Shown here: piece by piece, positions 19,478 through 28,359 of the stretch
Numbering within the stretch: position 1 is the first letter of the stretch
Layout: each line of letters starts with the position of its first letter
DNA from: Sulfurovum sp.
GTDB lineage: Bacteria; Campylobacterota; Campylobacteria; Campylobacterales; Sulfurovaceae
Assembly (NCBI GenBank): GCA_027068435.1
Contig: JAMOTA010000007.1
Span: forward strand, 1-48,891
Direction of reading: 5' to 3'
DNA length: 48,891 nucleotides
The notes under the pieces: model-generated
The model's database searches: none
Seen by the model: the letters and a program-made list of their open reading frames with translations, nothing else
Told to the model about the DNA's origin: nothing
Made by a program: the position numbers and the translations under genes

Positions 19478-20158
19478 TTATTGAGTTACTACAGGTACAA
19501 AACCAGCTTGTGTAATATGTAATTTCTTCTCTTCTATAGTAACAAGATCCCCATCTAACTCTATAAGGTTATATGGGTTATTTAACTCAATAGTCATCTT
19601 ATTAACTTCGCCATAAAAACTGCCAAGTTTTTTAATAAAACGTAAAGGGGTAAAGATGAAAAATCTATTTTTACTCATTAGCATAAATGGTGTAAGTAGT
19701 ATGTGTGCAGGTAAAAGAAGTATAAATGATAGTAAATACTTCAATATACCATGTTTAAGGACACCAAATCGTAATGTTTCTGAGAAAAATATATGTTGTA
19801 AATCACCCATATTACCTGCAGAAAATAGAAAAATTTCATCATTGACTTTAAAGAGGTGATGTTTGTGTGTATTTGGCATATTACCATTAGCAAGAGTATC
19901 TAATACATCATTAATCTTAGGAGCTTTATGAATCTTAGCCACAACATTAAACGAACCTATAGGGTTGAGGATAAATGTTGGGATATACTCTAAGTTATGG
20001 AGTTGTTTAAGTACTCGTCTTATGGTGCCATCACCACCGTTGATAATAATATAGGCATAAAATTCTATATCCTTATGTGTTGATAATGATTCCATTGTTA
20101 TAGAAGTAATATTTAAATTTTCATGGTGCAATACTTTACCGATTGATAATATTTTCAT
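19478..20158 (-). CDS. Short diacylglycerol-kinase-like protein
   Basis: 226 residues. The DAGK catalytic signature GGDGT is present (INGGDGTIRRVL, about residues 39-50), followed by NPIGSFNVVA in place of the usual P-x-G-T-x-N. A hydrophobic stretch (about 135-165) and a C-terminal beta domain with ELDGD follow, as in YegS/BmrU lipid kinases. It is shorter than the usual 290-300 residues, and the N-terminal glycine-rich NP motif is missing. Lipid phosphorylation is therefore likely but not assured. It is divergent from the pqi operon. Confidence 0.72.
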   Translation of the reverse strand: MKILSIGKVLHHENLNITSITMESLSTHKDIEFYAYIIINGGDGTIRRVLKQLHNLEYIPTFILNPIGSFNVVAKIHKAPKINDVLDTLANGNMPNTHKHHLFKVNDEIFLFSAGNMGDLQHIFFSETLRFGVLKHGILKYLLSFILLLPAHILLTPFMLMSKNRFFIFTPLRFIKKLGSFYGEVNKMTIELNNPYNLIELDGDLVTIEEKKLHITQAGFVPVVTQ

Positions 20159-20220
20159 TCATATCCATTCTCTTTAAGCTAAATATTATTATATCATATA
20201 TTTATTTTGAAAAGATTAGG

Positions 20221-20226
20221 TATAAT
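20221..20226 (+). promoter_or_regulatory. TATAAT close to the pqiA start
   Basis: A perfect -10 hexamer at 20221-20226 would start transcription near 20232-20234, almost at ATG 20235. If it is used, the mRNA would be leaderless. No -35 is visible. Confidence 0.35.
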
Positions 20227-20234
20227 TCTTGATT

Positions 20235-20879
20235 ATGAAATTAGAAAATGAAAATGACCTTGATAACTTTATTATCTGTCACAAATGTTTTACACTACAT
20301 GAAGAGGTAGCTATAGCTGATGGCAGTAAAGCATGCTGTCGTAAGTGTGGGTATATACTCTATAGATACGATAGTAAACTGATAGATTATGGTTTAGCAT
20401 TAAGCTTTACAGGTTTAATATTTTTTATAATAGCAAACTTCTTTCCTGTACTTAAAATAGATATTTTGGGAAGTGAACAGTTTATTACTATTCCTAAAAC
20501 CATTTTTTCTTTATTTGAGAATCAATTTTACATTGTAGGATTAATCTGTCTGTTTTTTATTTTTATTTTTCCTTTAATGATATTTCTTATAAATATTATG
20601 ATTTTTTCAATGCTAAAGTTGCAGCGTGGTACAAAACTTACAAAAGAGTTATTGATTATACTTTCTCATATTATACCTTGGAGTATGGCAGATATTTTTT
20701 TTATTAGTATTTTAGTAGCACTTGTAAAACTTATATCATTTGGGCAAATACATATAGGTATCTCTTTTTGGGCATTAATGGTTTTTGTTCTAATAGATAT
20801 TTATATTACTAAAAATATTCATATCTCTGAAATATGGATGTTGAGAAAAAAGGTATTACTATCAAAGGATAAAGATTGA
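20235..20879 (+). CDS. pqiA: PqiA-like membrane protein, first copy
   Basis: 214 residues from ATG 20235. An N-terminal zinc-ribbon pair, CHKC and CRKC, is followed by four membrane helices and the PqiA-type segment LSHIIPWSMADIFFISILVALVKL. PqiA is the inner-membrane partner of the MCE protein PqiB in lipid movement between membranes. The ribosome-binding site is weak, and a TATAAT lies only 8 nt upstream. E. coli PqiA fuses two such halves; here the second half is a separate gene. Confidence 0.88.
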   Translation: MKLENENDLDNFIICHKCFTLHEEVAIADGSKACCRKCGYILYRYDSKLIDYGLALSFTGLIFFIIANFFPVLKIDILGSEQFITIPKTIFSLFENQFYIVGLICLFFIFIFPLMIFLINIMIFSMLKLQRGTKLTKELLIILSHIIPWSMADIFFISILVALVKLISFGQIHIGISFWALMVFVLIDIYITKNIHISEIWMLRKKVLLSKDKD

Positions 20880-21475
20880 TAGAAGTAGATGAAAGTAAAC
20901 TTATTCGTTGCCCTATCTGTGATGCAGTCAATATAGATAAGGGTAAAAAAAATCGTTGTCGTCGTTGTGATTCTGCTATTTACCATCATAGAAACTTTAG
21001 TACTGAAAAAAGTTGGGCATATCTTATTACAGCGATGATTGCATATATCCCTGCAAATCTATATCCTATGCTAGTAAGTAATGCATTTGGTATAAGAGAT
21101 GAGAGTACTATTATTGGTGGGGTTGTTATTTTATGGGAACATGGTTCTTATCCTATTGCTGCAATTATTTTCTTTGCTTCTATTATTATTCCTGTAATGA
21201 AGTTTCTTATTTTACTTTATCTATTAATTAGTGTAAAATATCCTTTAGGAAAAGACAAGAAGGTAAATAAACATAAACTCTACTATGTGACAGAGGTAGT
21301 AGGACCTTGGTCAATGATAGATGTCTTTGTTGTGGCCATACTTGCTGCACTTATTCATCTCTCTAGTGTAGAGATTTTAGCTGGAACCGCCGCTACTGCT
21401 TTTGCAATTTCAGTCTTTTTTACACTTTTAGCTGCACATGCATTCGATGAGAGACTTATTAAAGAAAACAGATAA
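20876..21475 (+). CDS. pqiA: PqiA-like membrane protein, second copy
   Basis: 199 residues from TTG 20876, which overlaps the previous stop (TTGA) and has AAAGGA upstream. The zinc ribbon is CPIC and CRRC, followed by four helices and the segment TEVVGPWSMIDVFVVAILAALIHL. It corresponds to the other half of the fused E. coli PqiA. The two proteins probably form one complex. pqiB follows 26 nt later. Confidence 0.88.
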   Translation: MIEVDESKLIRCPICDAVNIDKGKKNRCRRCDSAIYHHRNFSTEKSWAYLITAMIAYIPANLYPMLVSNAFGIRDESTIIGGVVILWEHGSYPIAAIIFFASIIIPVMKFLILLYLLISVKYPLGKDKKVNKHKLYYVTEVVGPWSMIDVFVVAILAALIHLSSVEILAGTAATAFAISVFFTLLAAHAFDERLIKENR

Positions 21476-21501
21476 CACTTAAATGAAGGAAATATAAATT
21501 A

Positions 21502-23136
21502 ATGTCACATAAGATACCAGAAATAAAAGAATCTACAAAGTTCAATATGATTACATCTATATGGATAGTACCTTTTATCGCTTTAGTTATTGCAGGTTGG
21601 TTAGGGTATCAGCATTTTGCGAAACGTGGACCTGAGATTAAGATTATTTTTCATCAAAATGAAGGTTTAGTAGCAGGACAAAGTGTTATCAAATTTAGAA
21701 ATGTACCCATAGGTAAAGTGACAAATATTTATGTTGAAGAGGGGACAGAAGGTGTTATTGTAGTAGTTCGATTAAACAGTAAAAAAGCCAAACCATATTT
21801 AACAGAAAATGCAAAGTTTTGGATTGTAAAACCTGAAGTGGGACTAAATGGTATTAGCGGATTAGATACATTAATTTCAGGAACATATATTAATGTATTT
21901 TCTAAAGTTGGTGGAAAAGAGTATAAGAAAAAATTTATAGGATTAACTCAACCTTACCGAGACAGTATGGATGGAACATATTTTCATCTGAAATCATTAG
22001 ATGGAGAGAATGTCTCTGTAGGTACACCTATATATTTTAAGAATATAAAAGTAGGGCAAGTAGAGTATATAAATTTAGCATTGGACAATAAAAGTCTAGA
22101 TGTGATTGTTTTTATAGATAATCAATATGTGCCTTATGTACATGAAAATTCAAAATTCTGGAATCAAAATATGGTCAATATTGATTTTAGTAAAGGCAAT
22201 CTTGATATTAATATAGCTCCTCTAAATTTTATACTACAAGGGGGGATAAAATTCTCTTCTTCTGGTGAAAATAAAAATAGTACCGTTGGGTATAGACATA
22301 TTTTTTATTTATATAAAAATAAAACAGAGGCAGAGAGTAAATGTGTTGGTTCTGAAATAAAAGAGATTAAAACTTTTGAACTTTTGACCAATAACTCTAT
22401 TTCCAATTTAAGACTTAATGCACCTGTACGTTTTGAAGGTTTTAATGTAGGTTCAGTAAAAGATATGAAACTCTCTTATGATAAAATCAATCATAAAATG
22501 TCTGCTCAAGTTTTAGTAGATATAGATACTTCTGTATTTAAAGATAATACCAATAATGGTGAGTCAAATTTTTATCAGGCAGTAGAAGAGGGATTACGTG
22601 CAAAACTTAGCTCTTTTGATCCTATAACGGGTATGCTTTTTATAGATTTAACCTTTAATCATAATGAAGGAAATGCAAGTATTATCCAAGGTGAGTCCTA
22701 TGCAGAGTTACCTATGGTAAATACTATATCAGAAGGTGTAATGACAAGTATGACGCAACTTCTTGATAGACTCAATAACTTACCCATAGAGAAATTATTA
22801 ACTTCTATTAATAATGTTGTAAATGAGAGTGCTAAACCTATTGAGAATGTAAATACCTTGATACTTGACTTACAAACTACGGTTAAGAATATTAATAATT
22901 TAACCAATAAAAAATCATTTAATAGACTACCTGATGAGTTAAATCGTGTGCTTAAATCTATAAATAAAACAGTGAAAAGTAGTGAAAAAGTAATAAAAGG
23001 CTATGATAGTAACTCATTAGTTAAAGCACAACTTACACAAACATTAGAAGTTCTTACCAAAACATCACAAGAGATGCAAGTCTTCTTAAAAATGCTTAAT
23101 CGTAAGCCAAATTCACTTATCTTTGGAGATAATTAA
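21502..23136 (+). CDS. pqiB: PqiB-like MCE-domain lipid transport protein
   Basis: 544 residues. One N-terminal membrane anchor (about 18-38, IWIVPFIALVIAGWLGY) is followed by three MCE domains. The first starts KIIFHQNEGLVAGQSVIKFRNVPIGKV, the second FHLKSLDGENVSVGTPIYFKNIKVGQV, the third ELLTNNSISNLRLNAPVRFEGFNVGSV. A long C-terminal helix follows. In PqiB, stacked MCE rings and the helix form a needle-like tube across the periplasm for lipids. The stop overlaps the pqiC start (TAATG). Confidence 0.93.
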   Translation: MSHKIPEIKESTKFNMITSIWIVPFIALVIAGWLGYQHFAKRGPEIKIIFHQNEGLVAGQSVIKFRNVPIGKVTNIYVEEGTEGVIVVVRLNSKKAKPYLTENAKFWIVKPEVGLNGISGLDTLISGTYINVFSKVGGKEYKKKFIGLTQPYRDSMDGTYFHLKSLDGENVSVGTPIYFKNIKVGQVEYINLALDNKSLDVIVFIDNQYVPYVHENSKFWNQNMVNIDFSKGNLDINIAPLNFILQGGIKFSSSGENKNSTVGYRHIFYLYKNKTEAESKCVGSEIKEIKTFELLTNNSISNLRLNAPVRFEGFNVGSVKDMKLSYDKINHKMSAQVLVDIDTSVFKDNTNNGESNFYQAVEEGLRAKLSSFDPITGMLFIDLTFNHNEGNASIIQGESYAELPMVNTISEGVMTSMTQLLDRLNNLPIEKLLTSINNVVNESAKPIENVNTLILDLQTTVKNINNLTNKKSFNRLPDELNRVLKSINKTVKSSEKVIKGYDSNSLVKAQLTQTLEVLTKTSQEMQVFLKMLNRKPNSLIFGDN

Positions 23137-23702
23137 TGTTAAAAATAAAAATACCTTTTGCTATAGTATTGATACTGCTACTTAATAGCTGTGGAAGTTC
23201 TAACTATTATGTACTTTCACCTGCTCGACAGCCTACGACACTCTATACTTATAAAAATAAGATTATTGGGGTAGAGAAAGTCACCGTTCCTGATTATCTT
23301 TATAAAAGAGAGATTGCTATTGCTAAGAGTTCTACACAAATTTCCATGCTAAATGGAGCAGAGTGGGGTGAAGATTTAGATGCAGGGTTAACTTATAGAC
23401 TTATTAGCTTTATGCAAAAAAAGTTCCAACAGCCTAGTGTTTATGCTTATCCTTGGGGGCTAGATAGACAACCTAATATAAAACTGAATGTTGATGTAAC
23501 CCGCTTTATTGCACAAGGTGATAGTGTCTATCTTGATGCAAATTGGGAAGTAGTAGATATGCTTACAAAAAGACGTAAGACAGGGCTATTTCATACTAAG
23601 GTTGCAACCAAAAGTGATGCCAATAGTATAGTGTCTTCTATGGATAAAGCGTTAACTGAACTTACTGAAGTTGTGGCTAGTGGTATTAAAACTTACTATT
23701 AA
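23136..23702 (+). CDS. pqiC: PqiC-like outer-membrane lipoprotein
   Basis: 188 residues with lipobox LLNSC at C19, then SSNYYVLSPA, typical of the PqiC/DUF330 ABC-type transport auxiliary family. It should sit at the outer membrane and dock PqiB. It overlaps pqiB by one base. Its stop shares the four bases TTAA with the stop of the convergent response regulator. Confidence 0.88.
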   Translation: MLKIKIPFAIVLILLLNSCGSSNYYVLSPARQPTTLYTYKNKIIGVEKVTVPDYLYKREIAIAKSSTQISMLNGAEWGEDLDAGLTYRLISFMQKKFQQPSVYAYPWGLDRQPNIKLNVDVTRFIAQGDSVYLDANWEVVDMLTKRRKTGLFHTKVATKSDANSIVSSMDKALTELTEVVASGIKTYY

Positions 23703-24391
23703 TTTATTATAAGTTTATAGCCTCGTGATGAGATAGTCTCTATAAACTTATGTTTTAGCTTTTGACGTAAACGTTTAACCAAAGTTCTAATAGTATTGGT
23801 ATTAGTGGTTTTTTCTGGCCATATACTATTCTCAATTGTATAAAAATCTACAATTTGATTTTTATCGTGAATGAAAAGTTCAAGTAAATCACTCTCTTTT
23901 TTAGTAAGATGAATGATTTCAGTATAGTAGTATAGGGTGTGATTTTTTATATCATAGCTATATTCATTATCAAGAATGATATGATTATTATCAGTTTCTA
24001 CAAATGTATGGTTATTTATAATTTTATGATGAGCAATTTTTAAAAAAATACGTAACTCTTCTCTATTAAAAGGTTTAGATAGGTAAGCAATAGGGTCTAT
24101 CTCTATGGCTCTATCTACATTGTAGTCATCAAGGTGAGCAGTAAGAAAAATAATTTTACTGTTTGGACTACTCTTTTTTATGAGTATGGCTGTTTCTATT
24201 CCATCTATATTTCCTTTAATACATATATCCATGATAACTATATCTACTCTATGTTTCAAAATACTTTGTAGAGCATCTTTTCCATTTGAACAGATACCTA
24301 GAATGTTATATCCAAGCTTTTGAATATAACTCTCTATCTCCATAGCTACAATACTTTCGTCTTCAACAATAAGTACATTTATACTCTTCAT
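23699..24391 (-). CDS. OmpR-type response regulator
   Basis: 230 residues. The receiver domain (about 1-120) has the acidic pair E10-D11 in LIVEDE, phosphoacceptor D55 in IVIMDICI, the switch Thr in FLTAH and K106 in LSKPF. The C-terminal winged helix (about 135-230) is OmpR-like, with LTKKESDLLELFI and TIRTLVKRLRQKL. It is encoded after the 7TMR-DISM kinase with a 4-nt overlap (ATGA), so the two form one system. Targets are unknown; the divergent lipoprotein gene at 26374 and the convergent pqi operon are candidates. Confidence 0.9.
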   Translation of the reverse strand: MKSINVLIVEDESIVAMEIESYIQKLGYNILGICSNGKDALQSILKHRVDIVIMDICIKGNIDGIETAILIKKSSPNSKIIFLTAHLDDYNVDRAIEIDPIAYLSKPFNREELRIFLKIAHHKIINNHTFVETDNNHIILDNEYSYDIKNHTLYYYTEIIHLTKKESDLLELFIHDKNQIVDFYTIENSIWPEKTTNTNTIRTLVKRLRQKLKHKFIETISSRGYKLIIN

Positions 24392-26250
24392 ATAGTAAAC
24401 CTTATTATATATTTTGTGTACATTTCTGTATTTAATTCCATGCTTCCTCCTAATTGATCATACACTAAGGTATGAATCAGTTTTAATCCTAAGGTATCTT
24501 TATACTCTAGTAATTGAAATCCTTTACCATCATCTTCAATAGATAAAATGTAATCATGAGCATTTTTCTGTAATGATATTATTATGTTACCTTTTTTATT
24601 ATCAAAAGCATATTTATAAGCATTTGTAACCACTTCATTGATAATTAATCCTATATATACAGATTCTCTTAGAGGAACAGTGGCATTAATATCAGTTTGT
24701 ATCTCAATATCTTGTTGTGAATGCTGTAGTGTTTCACAAATGTCAAAAAGTAAAGAGTCAATATACTCTTGCATATCAATTTCATCTAAATTCTCTTTAA
24801 TAAGAAGCATATTATATGTTTTGGCTATGGCATTTATTCTATTTTCTAAATTTGTAAATTTATTACTAACTCTTTCATCCTCTATTTTATCGCTTTGTAG
24901 GCGTATAATAGACAAGATAATTTGTAAATTATTTTTTACTCTATGATGTACTTCTTTTAAAAGGAGTTCTCTAGTTTTGAGAGCATTATTTAAGTCATGA
25001 GTCTTTTTAATAACCTCATATTCAATAATCATTGCTCTCTCTTTAGATTCATTTAGTATATATTTATCTGCAATATCTTTCTCTTTTTGTAAAATACTAT
25101 ATCTATCAGCAAAAGCTAAAGAGAGGATTAAGGCTTCAAAAGCAGTACCAAAAATAAGTATATTTTGAAACTCTTGCATTATTGAAGTAAGACCCATAGC
25201 ATTTAAAATAATAAGTAAATATGAGATAAAAACAATACTAAACCCTACAATAAAAAGTCTAGCTTGTGTGTATCCATCTAAATAGGTCTTAATACTAGAA
25301 AAAAGGTTAAAAATGATAAATAATAAACCTGTGATAATGACAATATCTAAATTATAAAGTCCAGGAATAGATAGCATAATTATCTCTAAAATAGCAATAA
25401 TAATAAATGATTTATAGATGTTATATAAAGTACTATATTTTCTTATTTTTAAAAAAGAGATAGCAAAGAGTGCTGCGGTAATAAGTAAAATATTTATTTT
25501 AATAATAGGTATTTGAATATCTATTTTTACAAGATAGTGTGGTAAGTAAATTTGTGTTAATCCCAAATATGTCATCTGTTGATAAATGAGCATAAATAGA
25601 TATAGACTATAATAACGATAACTTTTATCTTTGGTATAAAAAGAGAGTAGAAGAGAGTAGAACATAAATGCAATTACAACACCTATAAGTAGTATATTGA
25701 TAAATTGCTGTATTTGGTCTTCATTTATGTATGTAGTACGATCTTTTAGTACTATTTTAAAGTCAATAGGTTCATACCGAGATTGTACCTTTATAAAATA
25801 CACTGTTGTAGTATGAGGATGAATTTTAATTGTAAAATAGGGAAAAAGCGTAGTGTGACTATCTGTGATATATGAAGCACCTTTTATTGTTGATGTTATT
25901 GATGTTGAGTTAGTCTCTTTTTGAGAGAGAGAAATATATTCTAAAAGAGGAGAAGTAAAAATAAGTAATTTCTCTATGGGTTTAGACGTACTATTTGTAA
26001 GCTCTATTTTTATCCAAATAGTTTGTTGTGATGCTCCAATATTAATTTGTTTTTTATGATAAGGTTGAAAAAGATTTTTATCTATAATTCTTTCTAAACC
26101 TATAGTTTTAGTAGTAAAATATATATGAGAATTTTCTAAAAGTGAAATCTCTTGATTGTGTGAAATATTAATACTCTTAGCATTTAGAGTGTGAGTGAAA
26201 AAGAGAAATATTAATATTATAAGATATAATTTTTTATTTTTATTAAACAT
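24388..26250 (-). CDS. 7TMR-DISM sensor histidine kinase (HisKA_2 type)
   Basis: 620 residues. A signal peptide precedes a periplasmic 7TMR-DISM extracellular beta domain (about 25-165, with IWIKIELTNSTSKPIEKLLIF). Seven membrane helices follow (about 180-390), then a coiled coil. The HisKA_2 dimerisation box is EVHHRVKNNLQ with H435/H436, and a HATPase_c domain follows with INEVVTNAYKYAF and DDGKGF. The extracellular domain usually binds carbohydrate or other small ligands; the ligand here is unknown. HisKA_2 kinases more often pair with non-OmpR regulators, so the OmpR partner is of note. Confidence 0.9.
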   Translation of the reverse strand: MFNKNKKLYLIILIFLFFTHTLNAKSINISHNQEISLLENSHIYFTTKTIGLERIIDKNLFQPYHKKQINIGASQQTIWIKIELTNSTSKPIEKLLIFTSPLLEYISLSQKETNSTSITSTIKGASYITDSHTTLFPYFTIKIHPHTTTVYFIKVQSRYEPIDFKIVLKDRTTYINEDQIQQFINILLIGVVIAFMFYSLLLSFYTKDKSYRYYSLYLFMLIYQQMTYLGLTQIYLPHYLVKIDIQIPIIKINILLITAALFAISFLKIRKYSTLYNIYKSFIIIAILEIIMLSIPGLYNLDIVIITGLLFIIFNLFSSIKTYLDGYTQARLFIVGFSIVFISYLLIILNAMGLTSIMQEFQNILIFGTAFEALILSLAFADRYSILQKEKDIADKYILNESKERAMIIEYEVIKKTHDLNNALKTRELLLKEVHHRVKNNLQIILSIIRLQSDKIEDERVSNKFTNLENRINAIAKTYNMLLIKENLDEIDMQEYIDSLLFDICETLQHSQQDIEIQTDINATVPLRESVYIGLIINEVVTNAYKYAFDNKKGNIIISLQKNAHDYILSIEDDGKGFQLLEYKDTLGLKLIHTLVYDQLGGSMELNTEMYTKYIIRFTI

Positions 26251-26283
26251 AAAAAATTTTACCTTAAATAAAGTAAAAAGTTC

Positions 26284-26348
26284 ATTTTGTCACAAAATTG
26301 GCACTTTTTTTTGTTAAACTATGTAGTAATAAGTGTTAATACACTTAT
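26284..26348. promoter_or_regulatory. Two palindromes between the kinase and lipoprotein genes
   Basis: Palindrome A is ATTTTGT-C-ACAAAAT at 26284-26298. Palindrome B is ATAAGTGT-TAAT-ACACTTAT at 26329-26348. Both are perfect and lie in the 123-nt divergent region, upstream of the AAAGGAG ribosome-binding site at 26362-26368. They are candidate regulator sites; the binding protein is unknown. Confidence 0.45.
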
Positions 26349-26373
26349 ATATACTTTATACAAAGGAGTTAAA

Positions 26374-28152
26374 ATGAAAAAGTTTATGTTACATGGTTTT
26401 TTAACTATGTTAGTGATGTCAATGATTGTTGGTTGTGGAGGAAGTTCTAGTAGTGATACCCCAACTGATACAACAAAACCAACCATTACTATTAATGGAG
26501 CTAATCCTACAAATGTAAATCAAGGAAGTACATATACAGATGCAGGAGCAACAGCAACAGACAATGTAGATGAAATTGTAAATGTAGTAACAAGTGGTAG
26601 TGTAGATACAACAACTGTAGGTGCTTATACTATTACTTATACTGCAACAGATAGTGCTGGAAATGTAGCAACTGAAACAAGAACTGTAAATGTTGTAGCT
26701 GTAGATGTAGATTATCGTGCAGTTGTAGGTAAGGTTTTTGATTATACTACAGGTTCACCTTTATCAGGTCTAAATGTTACTATTGGTACACAAACGGTTA
26801 CTACAGCACAAGATGGTTCATATGTAGCTCCAGTTGAGGAAGATGGTGCTATAGAAAGAGTAGTAGTAGGTGTATCTGGAGAGGGTTATGCCAGAATAAG
26901 TAAAATTGTATCTATTGAAGATGGGGATAATGCAAGAGTATCATTAGATATCAATATATTACCTGTTGCTTTTTCAGATACATTTGATGCGACTACAGAC
27001 TTTACGGTACAAGTAACTGATTCTCCTGCTAATGTAGTGATTGGAGCTGATTCATTGGTTCTTTCAAATGGAAATGCTCCAGTAGGTGAGATTAGAGCTG
27101 AACTAACACCAATTAATCCAGCTTTAGATATAGATTTAATGCCAGGTGATTTAACTATTAGTAATGGAGATCCAATAGCTAGTTTTGGTGCAATAATAGT
27201 AAATTTTACAGATGCATCAGATAATGCTCTAAATTTAGCAGCTGGAGAAACAGCAGTAATTAGAATACCTGTTTCTACTAGAGGTGCATCAACACCTGCA
27301 TCAATTCCACTTTTTTATTATGATGATGAAGCTGGTGTATGGGTTGAAGAAGGTACAGCAACACTATCTGCTGATGGTACATACTATGAAGGTACAGTAT
27401 CGCATTTTACTACTTGGAATGCAGATTATCTTTATGATTCTGTTACTATCTCAGGTTGTGTACAAGATGAAAATGGAATTAGAATACCAAATGCCACTGT
27501 TCATGTGGAGGGTAAAGATTATAATGGTATGGCATCATCACTAACTGATTCTGATGGAAACTTTACGGTAGATGCGATGCAAAATGGTACAGCATTAGTA
27601 AGTGCAGCTCTTTTAGGTAAAGTGTCGAATGTTGCTGAAATATATAGTCCTTCAAATGTAACAATAACAGATTGTCTTATCCTAGGAGATGTACCATTAA
27701 GTGTACGTTTAACATGGGGAGAACATCCATACGATTTAGATACACATGTAATTGGACCAGATAATTATCATATTTGGTATGTAAGTCAGGGTAGTTTATC
27801 TTCTGAGCCATTTGCTAATTTAGATGTAGATGATACTGATAGTTACGGACCGGAAGTGTTTACTGCACTTAGTTTTCCTGAAGCAGGTACATATCATTAT
27901 GCTATCTATAATTACTCAGGTTCGCACACACCGAATATCACTAACTCTCCAGCAAGAGTTGAACTTATGTTAAATGGTAGTACAACTGTCTTTACTCCTC
28001 CTGCAGGAGAGGCTGAGACAGATACTTGGTGGAATGTATTTGACATCATTGTAGCAGAAGATGGAAATATGACTATTACTCCTATCAATACTTGGTCATC
28101 AAATGAACCATCAGGTAGACTTGGTAAAATAGTTATGCCAGCTAAAAAATAA
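26374..28152 (+). CDS. Large surface lipoprotein: Ig-like DUF5011, regulatory-like and DUF2135 domains
   Basis: 592 residues from ATG 26374, which has a strong AAAGGAG; an in-frame TTG 87 nt upstream is rejected because the lipobox MIVGC (C21) fits this start. After a Ser/Thr linker, residues about 33-112 form an Ig-like domain (VNQGSTYTDAGATATDN, TYTATDSAGNVA). About 115-200 resemble a carboxypeptidase-regulatory-like beta fold, and a second such fold starts near VTISGCVQDENG. The C-terminal domain has RLTWGEHPYDLDTHVIGP and a final TWWNVFDI, typical of DUF2135 (YfaP). It is likely exposed and adhesive or ligand-binding. Function is unknown. Confidence 0.82.
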   Translation: MKKFMLHGFLTMLVMSMIVGCGGSSSSDTPTDTTKPTITINGANPTNVNQGSTYTDAGATATDNVDEIVNVVTSGSVDTTTVGAYTITYTATDSAGNVATETRTVNVVAVDVDYRAVVGKVFDYTTGSPLSGLNVTIGTQTVTTAQDGSYVAPVEEDGAIERVVVGVSGEGYARISKIVSIEDGDNARVSLDINILPVAFSDTFDATTDFTVQVTDSPANVVIGADSLVLSNGNAPVGEIRAELTPINPALDIDLMPGDLTISNGDPIASFGAIIVNFTDASDNALNLAAGETAVIRIPVSTRGASTPASIPLFYYDDEAGVWVEEGTATLSADGTYYEGTVSHFTTWNADYLYDSVTISGCVQDENGIRIPNATVHVEGKDYNGMASSLTDSDGNFTVDAMQNGTALVSAALLGKVSNVAEIYSPSNVTITDCLILGDVPLSVRLTWGEHPYDLDTHVIGPDNYHIWYVSQGSLSSEPFANLDVDDTDSYGPEVFTALSFPEAGTYHYAIYNYSGSHTPNITNSPARVELMLNGSTTVFTPPAGEAETDTWWNVFDIIVAEDGNMTITPINTWSSNEPSGRLGKIVMPAKK

Positions 28153-28166
28153 AATAACTTTTACTG

Positions 28167-28220
28167 CTACTCTTATTTTGATGAGTAGTATGTAATATAG
28201 GGTAGTTTTCTACCCTATAT
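28167..28220 (+). terminator. Tandem hairpins after the lipoprotein gene
   Basis: Hairpin 1 is CTACTC (28167-28172) with GAGTAG (28183-28188). Hairpin 2 is a perfect 11-bp stem, ATATAGGGTAG (28195-28205), TTTT loop, CTACCCTATAT (28210-28220), followed by an A/T-rich run. The rest of the gap to 28359 holds a TATAAT at 28269-28274 and the AAGGA site of the next gene. Confidence 0.65.
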
Positions 28221-28359
28221 ATATTTTATAAACACTTTTTTCTCCTCTTCTTTCTCCCTATTTCCTAGTATAATGTAAATATTATGTTACAATATATGAT
28301 GATATTTAAATCAGTTTATTGATTATATTTTCACTTAATTAAAATTTACAAGGAACTTT

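Noticed and set aside
19465..19482. AATAAATT-TC-AATTTATT hairpin as a terminator
   Set aside because: An A/T-only stem of 8 bp without a T tract is too weak to call.
26299..26315. Sigma-54-like TGGCAC-N-TTG element upstream of the DUF2135 lipoprotein
   Set aside because: The GG and the expected GC are one base too far apart (8 T between TGGCAC and G), and the -12 GC itself is missing.
26287..26373. Upstream start for the DUF2135 lipoprotein
   Set aside because: The extension would bury the lipoprotein signal; AAAGGAG fits ATG 26374.
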